From Sebastes aleutianus (Eukaryota; Chordata; Actinopteri; Perciformes; Sebastidae), in NCBI GenBank assembly GCA_916700875.1, contig CAKAKS010000067.1, positions 30,632,933 through 30,696,932 on the forward strand: DNA of 64,000 nucleotides, given 5' to 3'. Both the position numbers and the translations under genes were made by a program. Shown here piece after piece: positions 1 to 9,688 of this stretch (within the stretch, counting starts at the first letter, position 1; every line of letters starts with the position of its first letter). The notes below the pieces were generated by a model. The model had not been told where the DNA came from and made no database searches. It was given only the letters and a program-made list of their open reading frames with translations.

Positions 1-737
1 GGCAGGTAGTGAGGGATGATGATGTCAGCATAAAAAAAACCCAGAGGAACGGACCAATAGGAAACCGCCCTCTAGCTCCTCTCAGCCAATAGCGAGGTTT
101 CAATTTCCTCACGTGACTGCGGATCAGCCAAAGATCAAATATATGTAACAAGAGCATACGTTTCCTGCTGAAAATGCGTGGGAATGCTGACAGCTGAAAT
201 TAAATGCTGAAAATGCAGAACTGTATAATCCCCCACCCACACACCAAAAAAAAAATGGTAAGAGCTGAAATACATTCCTAGAAAAGCAGGAAGCTAAACT
301 GTAATACTGTCAAAAGGTGGAAGTTGAAATTAATTAGGTCATTTTTGGGCGGAATGAACCCTTAAAGCTGAAGGAGGAGAGATTGGAGCAAATATGATTA
401 AAAAAAAGTTAGTTTTATAAAACGGCCGCTATATTGTGACAGTAGTACAAACAGGTAACCTGAAAAAAATCATGCCCTCCGGTGTCCTCCGGTCCTAACT
501 CATCAGGAGAGGTTTCTCTACATGCTCAAATAAATGTGGAAAATGTATCATATTTTTGTGTTTATTTGAATTTAACCTATTTGTCAGCTGAAATTAAATG
601 CTGAAAATACAGAACTGAATTGTAAAACTGAATTGAATGACCCCCTGCCCCATAAAAAAAAGGTAAGAGCTGAAATACATTGCTAGAAAAGCAGGAAGCT
701 AAACTGTAATACTGTCACAGGTGGAAGTTGAAATTGA
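1..737. other. Gene-free type-A upstream block, left part
   Basis: No supportable gene. The stretch is AT-rich and contains an internal duplication: the block around 195-340 (GCTGAAATTAAATGCTGAAA, then a C-rich/A-rich spacer, then GTAAGAGCTGAAATACATT) recurs at about 587-735. The part from about 630 onward recurs at 27359 in front of TRIM4, so it belongs to the duplicated upstream block of the A-type TRIM genes. Confidence 0.6.
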
Positions 738-1243
738 TTAAAGGTCCAATAGCGTGCCCATTTTCAGGTTCATACTTGTATTTTGTGTTTCTACTAGAAC
801 GTGTTTACATGCTGTAATGTTAAAAAAAAAACTTTATTTTCCTCATACTGTCTGTCTGAATATACCTGTATTTACCCTCTGCCTGAAATGCTCCGTTTTA
901 GTGCATTTCAATGGAATTGCGTTGCTAGGCAACAGCTTGGGTCCATGTTTACTTCCTGTCAGCTGATGTTATTTACATCCACTACAACAGGAAATAACTG
1001 GGACACATTTAGAATGTTTATGTTTAAAACTGTAATGGTCTAAATATTGTATATTTGTGACATCACAAATGGACAGAAATCCTAACGGCTTGTTTCAAAT
1101 GCACAATTTCTGAATACGGGCTGTGTGTATTTCTCCGTTGATTGAGCGTTTTGATAGTTTAACAGTATTAATTTAGCACTTAAACCTGTTTTATAATATA
1201 AAAAGACATGAAAATCTCACTTTTTATAATATAGGACCTTTAA
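738..1243. mobile_element. TTAA-flanked short inverted-repeat transposon (MITE-like), copy 1
   Basis: The element starts AGGTCC (742) and ends GGACCT (1239), with TTAA on both sides (738-741 and 1240-1243). The short terminal inverted repeat and TTAA target site fit a non-autonomous piggyBac-like element. Small ORFs inside it are incidental. A near-identical copy lies at 27461-27950 because the whole block is duplicated, and a diverged fragment lies near 62807-62890 in a csnk1g1 intron, so it is a dispersed family. Superfamily is inferred only from the TTAA. Confidence 0.6.
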
Positions 1244-1413
1244 AGAGTGAAAATAACAAAATAATAAGTACACTGTAACAGCATTTTATGTTAAACTTTT
1301 GATTTTACCTTTAACTCCCAGAAAAGAAAAATGAATGAATGAATTTTGAATTTGCCCCTCTGGTGTGAACTTGGCATGTGAAACTCTGGCATAAAATAAT
1401 ATTCATCATTTTT

Positions 1414-1692
1414 CAACAAGCCCAGTGGAAATAAAACTTTCTGAACACGGTGTAGAAACAAGTGTTGAGCGTATCGTCAGAGGAATAATACGAGCTGAAG
1501 TGGAAAAAAAGACCGTTCTTTTATCAGTATGTGGGGGAAAGAAGTTGGAATTTGTATTCAATATATGAACTTGTGATTTTGTTCAATAACTATGATACAA
1601 AATCCTCATGTCACAACTTTCCTTCAACAGTTTCTGTTGTTATCAAAGTTTTGAGCCGGCCTGGAAATAAGTTATGTTACCTTTTAGTTTTA
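1414..1692 (-). repeat. Inverted copy of the conserved spacer segment
   Basis: This segment is the reverse complement of about 6556-6846 downstream of TRIM1 and of the equivalent spacers near 12.6, 24.4, 32.7 and 49.7 kb. It is inverted here and in the duplicate at about 28125-28403. Part reads as an open frame (peptide core SVERIVRGIIRAEVEKKTV). Frameshifts and stops in other copies argue against a maintained gene. I do not recognise the peptide. Confidence 0.65.
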
Positions 1693-2449
1693 ATCCTGTT
1701 TCATACTGTGTAAAAACATCATTAGTTTGTAAATTACAGTTTATTTTATTATATTTCCTTTCATTTTATGTCATACTTTTTCTTCACATGCTCTGCATAA
1801 TCTCATTTGTGTTTTAGTTCTGTGTTTTAACTCTGTGTATTGTGTGTGTAGAAGTGTCTTTCTTGCAGAATGAAACCAAACGAACCGTATTGCTGCTATT
1901 TTGAGGTTGATAGTAACTTAAGTTAATATTTTGCATTGAACAATGTTTAGATTATACGCAGGGACGTTTATATTCCTGGAGCTTTAAATGATTTCTATTT
2001 CTATATCTAAGAAGACGATTTATGGACGAAACAGGAATTGTGTCATGTGCCTCACCTGCTGATTGCTAATTGGGAAGCACACCTGTGGCAGTCTGGAGAA
2101 GTCAGGTCTATAAAGTGAAGTGAGTCAGTTGCTCTCTGTTTGTCCAGAGAGAGGTCAGTAGAGCTGACACGTCGGCCTCTTGACAAACAAGTTTTCAAGT
2201 TAAACTATCACTGTTTGACACCAATACACAAAATATTAAAAACACCTTGACATTGAGAGACAATTTAGTTGGATGTAGATGAAGCTAAAAATCATCAACG
2301 CTAGATAATATAAAAGTTCTCTAAGAAGGGATTCATCAGAATGAAATGAGAACAACATAAAGAACAGAATATTTTGACATTTTGAGGAATAATTCAAAAT
2401 GACTGACCGTATGAAAGGATATGTTCATTCCTATTTACCTTACGTAGTG
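1693..2449. other. Gene-free duplicated upstream sequence
   Basis: No gene, RNA or transposon end could be supported. The stretch is almost identical to about 28404-29150 upstream of TRIM4 and so is part of the A-type upstream block. Confidence 0.5.
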
Positions 2450-2790
2450 TTTTTTTTTTTGTGCTTTTTTTGAAGGGGTTTTGTTGCAGTACAACTATAT
2501 AAAGTCGAGGTCTGTCTGAGCATATACTAAACGGCCACTGTGGGACGCCGACTGCTGCGTTTGACTGATTTGTCTGCGTATACCTGATTTAAATAAAAGT
2601 TATTTGATTTTGAAACTTGAAACTCACGTCTCGGCCCCATCTCTTTATGAAGGAACTTGTGTAATTTGGTTGGGTTATTCTCTGGGTGAAATTCCCAGAG
2701 TGGCGTTGTCGGGTTCTAATAGCATGCGTTTCTGCTAAGTGCCCGGGTTACATAATAATTATGAATTTTGTAATGGAGTTATTAAAACAG
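2450..2790 (+). mobile_element. LTR-like promoter/poly(A) fragment
   Basis: A TATA box (TATATAAAG, 2496-2504) is followed about 95 bp later by AATAAA (2592-2597), a GT/T-rich stretch, and then a TGGCG motif near 2700. This spacing resembles the U3-R-U5 order of an LTR followed by a primer-binding region. No second LTR, paired TG...CA ends or target duplication were found, and no retroelement protein is nearby. It is duplicated at about 29150-29470. An ordinary promoter and poly(A) signal in chance proximity is the alternative. Confidence 0.3.
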
Positions 2791-3323
2791 ATTGCTCCGT
2801 CCTGGCCGAACAGTGACCGTCGGTGCAGAGAAGGCAAGGCGTCATGGTCTCGGTGGTCACGCAGTGCAGCAGCTGAGTAGAACGTCACTACTGGATATTT
2901 TGTGCATGCTTACTTTGAGGAATTGATGTCAGTGCAAATTCTCAATTCATATTTGAATTGTGACACATCTTTCAAAATGATATCCTTAAATTTTAATGAC
3001 ATAGTTTAAGATAAAATGTGCATAAAGCACAACCCTTTAAGACGTCTATTATTCAACGTAACATTGCATTCTGGGATATGAGTGAACAGAATCTGTGTAT
3101 ATGACAACAAAAACACAGTTATACTGTAAACACAGGGGTGTGCAGTGTTTATGTTAAATATTTACAGGCTTGTATGTTTTTTTAAAACATGCAATGACAT
3201 TTTAAAAAATATAGTGTAGAACTGGGCTACACCTGGCCAATAAATCCTGCTCTATATCAGAGCTAATCTGGAGCTACTGCATAGAGGTGATGTTGAAATG
3301 ACTTCTATTGCTCAGTGAGCCTC
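2791..3323. other. Gene-free stretch absent from the TRIM4 block
   Basis: No gene seen. This stretch of about 550 bp has no counterpart upstream of TRIM4, where the sequence jumps from the equivalent of position 2787 (TGGAGTTA) straight to the equivalent of about 3345 (GATAACCCCTCCC). Either it was deleted there or inserted here. Confidence 0.5.
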
Positions 3324-3682
3324 TTCCTGGAATGAACCTTGATAACCCCTCCCTCCTCTTCCTGCTCTCAAACACAGCCAGTATGTCCCAGTTATGTGTA
3401 TACTGCATGCAACAGTACGTACTTTGTAAGGGCAGCTGCTGTGTACTAAAAGTAAAAAGGAAAAGTATGTGATTTGGGACGTAGTCAGTCGTGCTGCTCC
3501 TCGTCCTGGAATGAAGCAAAACTTGATAACCCGGTCTATTTATTTCCTTGTTCCCTCCCCTTCAGATCTACAGTTTGAAGGTGGGTGTAACCAACATAAC
3601 ACATGATGATTAGATCAGAGCTCAAACTAGTGTCGGTTCTAGTCAAGTGAAACTCAGACAGTCGTTGCTACTGAGAGGTGAA
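3324..3682 (+). promoter_or_regulatory. TRIM1 upstream/leader region, type A
   Basis: It opens with a perfect palindromic STAT-type site TTCCTGGAA (3324-3332). A partial copy of the CATAC-type MITE follows (about 3380-3485). A pyrimidine-rich acceptor-like CCCCTTCAG then precedes the leader ATCTACAGTTTGAAGG shared by every TRIM copy. Unlike B-type leaders, it has no ATGGTGAGA upstream start/donor, so translation should begin at the MAQ methionine. No clear TATA box was seen. Confidence 0.45.
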
Positions 3683-5353
3683 ATGGCGCAGAAAGGAGTT
3701 CAGCTGGACCAGGAAGCAATCTCTTGTTCGATCTGTCTGGATCTACTGAAGGATCCGGTGACTACTTCCTGTGGACACAGCTACTGCATGAACTGTATTA
3801 AAAGCTTCTGGGATGGAGAGGATGAGAAGAAGATCTACAGCTGCCCTCAGTGTAGGCAGACCTTCACACCGAGGCCTGTCCTGATGAAAAACACTATGTT
3901 AGCAGTTTTAGTGGAGAAACTGAAGAAGACTGGACTCCAAGCTGCTCCTGCTGATCACTGCTATGCTGGACCTGAAGATGTGGCCTGTGATGTCTGCACT
4001 GGGAGGAAACTGAAAGCCTTCAAGTCCTGTCTGGTGTGTCTGGCCTCTTACTGTGAGAAACACCTCCAGCCTCATTATGACTCAGCTCCGTTCAAGAAAC
4101 ACAAGCTGGTGGAGCCCTCCAAGAAGCTCCAGGAGAACATCTGCTCTCGTCACGATGAGGTGATGAAGATGTTCTGTCGTACTGATCAGCAGTGTATCTG
4201 TTATCTCTGCTTAATGGATGAACATAAAGGCCACGACACCGTCTCAGCTGCAGCAGAAAGGACCGAGAGGCAGAGAGAGCTGGAGGTGAGTCGACTCAAC
4301 ATCCAGCAGAGGATCCAGGACAGAGAGAAAGATGTGAAGCTGCTCCAACAGGAGGTGGAGGCTGTCAATCGCTCTGCTGATAAAGCAGTGGAGGACAGTG
4401 AGAAGATCTTCACTGAGCTGATCCGTCTCATGGAGAAAAGAAGCTGTGATGTGAAGCAGCAGGTCAGATCCCAGCAGAAAAGTGAAGTGAGTCGAGTCAA
4501 AGAGCTTCAGGAGAAGCTGGAGCAGGAGATCACTGAGCTGAAGAGGAGAGACGCTGAGCTGAAGCTGCTGTCACACACAGAGGATCACGACCAGTTTCTA
4601 CTCAACTACCCCTCACTGTCACCACTCAGTGAATCTACACACTCATCCAGCATCAATATCCGTCCTCTGAGCTACTTTGAGGACGTGACGGCGGCTGTGT
4701 CAGAAGTCAGAGATAAACTACAGGACGTTCTGAGAGAGAAATGGACAAACGTCTCACAGACAGTGACTGAAGTGGATGTTTTACTGTCACAACCAGAGCC
4801 CAAGACCAGAGCTGGATTCTTACAGTATTCACAAGAAATCACACTGGATCCAAACACAGCATACACACGGCTGTTATTATCTGAGGGGAACAGAAAAGCA
4901 ACATTTATGAGAGAACAGTCTTATCCTAGTCACCCAGACAGATTCACTGTATTTAATCAGGTCCTGAGTAGAGAGAGTCTGACTGGACGTTGTTACTGGG
5001 AGGTGGAGAGGAGAGGGGGAGGAGTTTATGTAGCAGTCGCATACAAGAGTATCAGGAGAGCAGGGTGGTTGGATGAATGTGGGTTTGGACGGAATGACAA
5101 ATCTTGGGCGTTACGTTGTGACCAAAACAGTTATATATTTTGGTACAACAAAGTCCAAACTCCCGTCTCAGGTCCTCTGTCCTCCAGAGTAGGAGTGTAC
5201 CTGGATCACAGTGCAGGTATTCTGTCCTTCTACAGCGTCTCTGAAACCATGACTCTCCTCCACAGAGTCCAGACCACATTCACTGAGCCTCTCTATGCTG
5301 GACTTTGGCTTACAGGTTGTGATACCACTGCTGAGTTGTGTAAACTGAAATAG
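3683..5353 (+). CDS. TRIM1: fish TRIM E3 ubiquitin ligase (RING, two B-boxes, coiled coil, PRY-SPRY)
   Basis: One uninterrupted 556-residue coding exon. The open frame extends 12 codons upstream only through a GTG; ATG at 3683 (MAQKGVQ) is the first ATG and is shared by all copies. The RING is C3HC4: C15, C18, C30, H32, C35, C38, C54, C57. B-box 1 spans about 100-140 and B-box 2 about 154-187 (C154, H157, C165, C173, C176, H181, H184). Helical coiled coil runs about 190-300, then a linker and PRY-SPRY from about 386 to 556 with WEVE (439-442) and LDHSAGILSF. By family, such proteins are cytoplasmic E3 ligases whose SPRY binds targets and whose coiled coil dimerises; many fish members are interferon-induced. 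It most resembles the finTRIM / TRIM25-like / TRIM16-like group named in fish genomes. Substrate unknown. It differs from its paralogues mainly in SPRY patches at 406-412, 423-425, 461-470, 478-490 and 542-549. Confidence 0.93.
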   Translation: MAQKGVQLDQEAISCSICLDLLKDPVTTSCGHSYCMNCIKSFWDGEDEKKIYSCPQCRQTFTPRPVLMKNTMLAVLVEKLKKTGLQAAPADHCYAGPEDVACDVCTGRKLKAFKSCLVCLASYCEKHLQPHYDSAPFKKHKLVEPSKKLQENICSRHDEVMKMFCRTDQQCICYLCLMDEHKGHDTVSAAAERTERQRELEVSRLNIQQRIQDREKDVKLLQQEVEAVNRSADKAVEDSEKIFTELIRLMEKRSCDVKQQVRSQQKSEVSRVKELQEKLEQEITELKRRDAELKLLSHTEDHDQFLLNYPSLSPLSESTHSSSINIRPLSYFEDVTAAVSEVRDKLQDVLREKWTNVSQTVTEVDVLLSQPEPKTRAGFLQYSQEITLDPNTAYTRLLLSEGNRKATFMREQSYPSHPDRFTVFNQVLSRESLTGRCYWEVERRGGGVYVAVAYKSIRRAGWLDECGFGRNDKSWALRCDQNSYIFWYNKVQTPVSGPLSSRVGVYLDHSAGILSFYSVSETMTLLHRVQTTFTEPLYAGLWLTGCDTTAELCKLK

Positions 5354-5981
5354 ACAGAAGTCATTTAAGGGTTCAATTCTGTGTTTTAACTCTTAAACTT
5401 ATCTGGTGTCCATCATTGTTGCTGCAGAGCTGATTTTTCTTTTCATGTCTTCACTGCACAGAGATCAGCTGTCAATCAAACATTACGGGCTCTACTTTGA
5501 CCAAAGAACGTTTATTACCAAGAAGTGAAAGTCAATTGTTTGTTCCATTGCAACGTCAGCGCCCAGCAGCAGAGCTACGCTTCCGCCATTTTGGACTGAA
5601 AGCGACTACCGGACGCCAGTAAAACGTCCGCCTACAAAGTGACGTACAAAAGTAAAACTAAATTATTTCTATTCTATTGTCACATTCTACCAAAACGGCC
5701 GGTGTTGAACTATAAAATATTATGAATATAAGAAGCGTTTTCAGTCCAAAATGGCGGCAGCGGCTGTTGTCAAAAAAGCAGCAGAGTTGCGTCTCTTTGC
5801 TTCTACACTCTTTGCTTTGACATCTTCTCATGAGTTGTTCTGTAAATGTGTGAGTGTCTTCAGGTGGCGCTCCTTCCTGTGTCTGTTTCACTGCTCATGA
5901 TGATCTTTGTTCACCTGAACTGATATTTCTCTGCATGAAAATGTAAACTTCTCTGTGCTCTAAATGTTTGATGAATATTTG

Positions 5982-6016
<35 letters not shown>

Positions 6017-6384
6017 TGTTGTTTCTCTTCCACTGCACGGGTCTTAAAGGAAGGTCTAGTGATTTATTTCTTATCATAGATATTCTGTTCTCACCACTTT
6101 TTGTAAAGATATCTAGAATCACATTTATTTGTTGGGCAGACTAAATGTTGTCGTCCAGATCGACGTACAAACGAGATACTAAGATGTTTAATGAAACTGT
6201 AATTATCATGATCATAATCAATAAGGAAATCATTATTCTCTGTTACATCGCTGAGATTCTGCTCAAACAAACTGATTGTGTGGATGAAAATGAATCTGTA
6301 CGTGAAATCATTGTAACAAGAGTCATTTAACAGACTTTACTGATGGGATGTGTGAACAAACTGAAGGTTTCTATAATCAATAAA
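5354..6384 (+). other. TRIM1 3' region with hairpin and poly(A) signal
   Basis: Likely 3'UTR. AATAAA at 6379-6384 is conserved at the same place after every copy. At 5583-5757 a fold-back segment has arms CCGCCATTTTGGACTGAAA and TTTCAGTCCAAAATGGCGG; the right arm contains the YY1-like core AAAATGGCGGC. A short TATA/GT repeat lies near 5983-6015. A 61-codon ATG ORF at 6145-6330 recurs after all copies, but I do not consider it coding. Confidence 0.55.
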
Positions 6385-7275
6385 CAAGAATGAACTAAGT
6401 CTTTTCTTCCTGTCTTTTTTCCAGGGTATCATACAAAGCTGATGGAGGAAATGTGACTATGAGAGAATAACTGAGGCAGTTTTCCTCCTGAAACACCACA
6501 AAGTCCAGTGTTCATGTTTAGAGTCAGTCTCTGTTAAAAAAAAGGAAAAAAAAAAGTTTAAAACTAAAAGGTAACATAACTTATTTCCAGGCCGGCTCAA
6601 AACTTTGATAACAACAAAAACTGTTGAAGGAAAGTTGTGACATGAGGATTTTGTTATCATAGTTATTGAACACAATCACAAGTTCATATATTGAATACAA
6701 ATTCCAACTTCTTCCCCACATACTGATAAAAGAACGGTCTTTTTTTCCACTTCAGCTCGTATTATTCCTCTGACGATACGCTCAACACTTGTTTCTACAC
6801 CGTGTTCAGAAAGTTTTATTTCCACTGGGCTTGTTGTCTCCTCTGTATAACCACAGCTGTGGTGCTTTGGTGATTCTCTGAGCAACCTGGAGAGCACACA
6901 AACGGGACTATTGTTTGTTCTTTATTCAAACAGTATTATGCAGATTTAAACACAATTGTTGTGGATTTATGGCTTTTTAAACTGTTTTGGATACATGAAT
7001 GAAACCTTCTTGCCACATGGACTCTACATCTCTTTCTTTAGATATTTACATCTCTTTCTTTATGTGCATTTATTTTGTTGTTGTAATACATGAGATTGAT
7101 TTAAAGTGTGTATTCATCAAATCTCTTGGATTTTTGTGTAAAATGCATTACAAGAGCCACAATGAGGTGGATCACCAGACGGCACTGAATACTTCCAGAG
7201 TGAAGACAGGTGGAGCTACAGCTGACACAGATGACGGCCTGATTACTGCAGGATGCAATCATCCAATAGGATGCT

Positions 7276-7277
<2 letters not shown>
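6385..7277. other. Spacer after TRIM1 (unit B left part)
   Basis: No gene supported. An acceptor-like TTTTTTCCAG is followed by GGTATCATACAAAGCT and then by spacer sequence rather than the exon-like tail found after TRIM3, 5 and 7. About 6556-6846 is the segment that lies inverted in the A-type blocks. Near-identical spacers follow TRIM2, TRIM4 and TRIM6 and precede the orphan leader. Confidence 0.55.
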
Positions 7278-7341
<64 letters not shown>

Positions 7342-7355
7342 GTGTGTGTGTGTGT
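7278..7355. repeat. (GT)n microsatellite
   Basis: About 39 GT dinucleotides with one GC interruption. The same locus has different lengths in other units: 13290-13379, 25127-25230, 33429-33506 and 50407-50446. Confidence 0.95.
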
Positions 7356-8930
7356 CTGGCAAAGCTGTATATAAAGTTGTTTCTGACACTCGCTTCTGTT
7401 AGACGTTGGTGTCGGCAGAGATGCTGGTTTCTGATTCAGTTTAACGCTCTTTGACTAAAGACAACAACATAGAAAGAGTCAAGTCTATGTAGTGTTCTCC
7501 TTTTCCAGTTTGTTCAGAGCTCCAAAGCCTCAAACACATATCTGTTGGGGTGGAAGAGCTTCTTCATTTCATTATCTGAGCAAACTAAAGAACAAGAGCC
7601 CATGCTTAAAATGCTGTTGGATAACTGGGAGTTTGGGGAATTTCTTCCTACTGCTTTTTCTTTTGAACAAATCTACAATAATAGTGAGAATCCTGTAGTT
7701 CAGTGGTTCTCAACCTTTTTTGGCCTAGCGCCCCTCTATCCATTATCCAGGTCCCTTACCGCCCCCCATCAAATAAAATGTAGGCTTATTGTCTTCCTAA
7801 ATAGTAATGTTCATTATTATTTATTCATATTCTCATTATATATATATTTTTATTATTATTATTGTGTTATATCATTAAAAAAGCATGTGAATGGAATTTA
7901 TATTTATGAGTTTTGCAACAGTTATAAATTTGACATTCAGACTTTAATTAGGTATCACAAACATACTTGCTAACTTTGAGACCTTCAAAAAAGGGAGGAT
8001 TTCTAAACCAAATCGGGAGGTCTCGGGGTCCGTCCCCCAGAAAAACTTGAGTTTCATAGACTTTGTTTCCTGCATTCTGGTGACTTTAAAAAGAGTGAAA
8101 ATAACAAAATAATAACTTCACTGCAACTGCATTTTATGTTAAACTTTTAATTTTTACCTTTAACTCCCAGGAAAGAAAACTGAATAATTGGCCCCTCTGG
8201 TGTGAACTTGAATGTTGTAAAAGTGTCAGACTGTCGGATGTGTGGATGGAGGGAGTTCCAGAGCCTGGGAGCAGCAGCCTGCAGCTGAATGCCCTAGCAC
8301 CCATGGGTGCTGAGATGTGAGGTGGGGGTGGTCAGAAGACCAGCTGAGGATGAGTGCAGGGAACGGGCTTCTCTCACTCACCGAAGGTCCTTTCAGACAC
8401 AACGTGACGACGCCACCACTGACCTCTGAAACACGTTATTTCTAACAGCTTGCACCGCGCTGCGACGTCTTTTCACTGCACTGAACAAAGCTCAACTTCA
8501 GGCGCTGCTCGCTGTGGCGAGCTCAGCTTAAACATGAGCTCAAACTGAGCTGTGTCGTCAGCATAGACTGCTCTCTTCCCCTGAGAAACGACAGTTGGTG
8601 TAGCTCTGTTGTCGTCCGGGTGGAAACAGTAGGGACTTTACACACTGTTCAGTTCCAGAAACAGGTAAAGATAACGAAAAGAAGAAAAAAAAAAACTGTG
8701 AAAATTTGACATAAATTGGGAGAAATACGGTAGAATTGTGACTCCGGGAGGAAACCGGGAGAAAGCAATGAAAAACGTGAGTCTCCCGGGAAAAACGTGA
8801 GGGTTGTGTGTGGCTGGTTGCTCGACGCTAAGTTGCGTTCTCAGGAAGTCCGACAGCGGAACATCCCTCTTGTAAATGTGTAACCACGGCGATAACATGC
8901 CGTTCACAGTGTGTCCTCGGGAGAAATTCA
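7356..8930. mobile_element. Spacer with decayed DNA-transposon pieces
   Basis: At 7701 the sequence CAGTGGTTCTCAACC matches the terminus typical of hAT-Charlie elements; no matching right end (GGTTGAGAACCACTG) was found, so it is truncated. An AT/ATT-rich tract follows. From about 7963, CATACTTGCTAACTTTGAG and, further on, repeated CCGGGAG/CTCCCGG motifs (about 8740-8810) resemble a common fish non-autonomous element with CATACTTGC ends. No gene supported. Family assignments rest on remembered end motifs only. Confidence 0.4.
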
Positions 8931-9688
8931 TGCTTTCAAGAGGAAGAAACTCTTAATTTCCTCCACGGGTAATACCAAGGAAGAGAGCGTTCATTTTCCT
9001 GACTTGTCACAGTAAACATCTTGATGGTGAAAGTTTCTAGAGATGATCCTCTGACGTCCCGTTCCAGTGAAGGCAGCATGTGGAGCAGATACAGAAAGCT
9101 GACAGAAACACTTTTTACTCAAAATTATATTCTGGATTTAACCTGTTTTCTACACAATCATTTGAAGGACTTTATCATAAAAGTAAAAACTATTTGGGGA
9201 TTTCATTCCTTCTACAGCAGTGATTCATTTTTTATTCTTCATCTGCTGTATCAGCATCATCAAACAGTATTTCAGGAAAAAAGAAGAGCCAATTCTGAAA
9301 ACTGAGGAGCTGTCTCCAAACCCAGAGGTACCAAGAAGAGTTTACCTCCTAAAAGCTTATGGCTCCGGTGTTTTTAACTGAGAAATGATCTCTATATTAT
9401 AAACAAACCACACGTATCTCTCTCTAACCGCTCCTCTTCCTGGAATGAAGCAAAGCCTGATAACTCCTCCCTCCTCTTCCTGCTCTCAAACACAGCAGCT
9501 CCACTCAGTCCATTTATTTCCTTGTTCCCTCCCCTTCAGATCTACAGTTTGAAGGAGGGTGTAACCAACATGGTGAGAGCTGACAGGCCCTATTCACTGC
9601 ACAACCACATGCTGTTTAGATCAGAGCTCAAACTAGTTTGACTTCTCAGGAAGTGAGACACAGACGGGTTTCGTCTCTGAGAGGTGAA
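8931..9688 (+). promoter_or_regulatory. TRIM2 promoter and leader, type B
   Basis: TATAAA at 9398-9403 is followed by the palindromic STAT-type site TTCCTGGAA at 9437-9445, then an acceptor-like TCCCCTTCAG and the common leader ATCTACAGTTTGAAGG. An upstream ATG at 9570 opens a 23-codon uORF ending at 9641. Its next bases, GTGAGA, could be a splice donor: with the acceptor TTCTCAG ending at 9649 they would remove 77 nt and join ATG in frame to the main ORF. A 93-codon ORF at 9024-9305 is repeated before other B copies but lacks any recognised domain. Confidence 0.5.

Noticed and set aside
2686..2880. Possible retroelement coding sequence after the LTR-like fragment
   Set aside because: The 64-codon ORF has no gag, protease or RT motif, and the stretch continues as ordinary flank.
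4201..4500. Antisense ORFs of 99, 64 and 75 codons inside each TRIM
   Set aside because: They mirror the conserved sense coding sequence and have no independent support.
6145..6330. 61-codon ATG ORF repeated after every TRIM copy
   Set aside because: The few differences between copies are amino-acid changing (K/E, D/A, R/C) and the TRIM2 copy has a 2-bp deletion; no domain. It looks like neutral 3' sequence kept by recent duplication.
7270..7380. Val-Cys repeat ORFs
   Set aside because: Products of (GT)n microsatellites.
9024..9305. 93-codon ORF in B-type upstream regions
   Set aside because: Interrupted by a stop before TRIM5 near 38405, no recognised domain, and whole-unit identity explains its recurrence.
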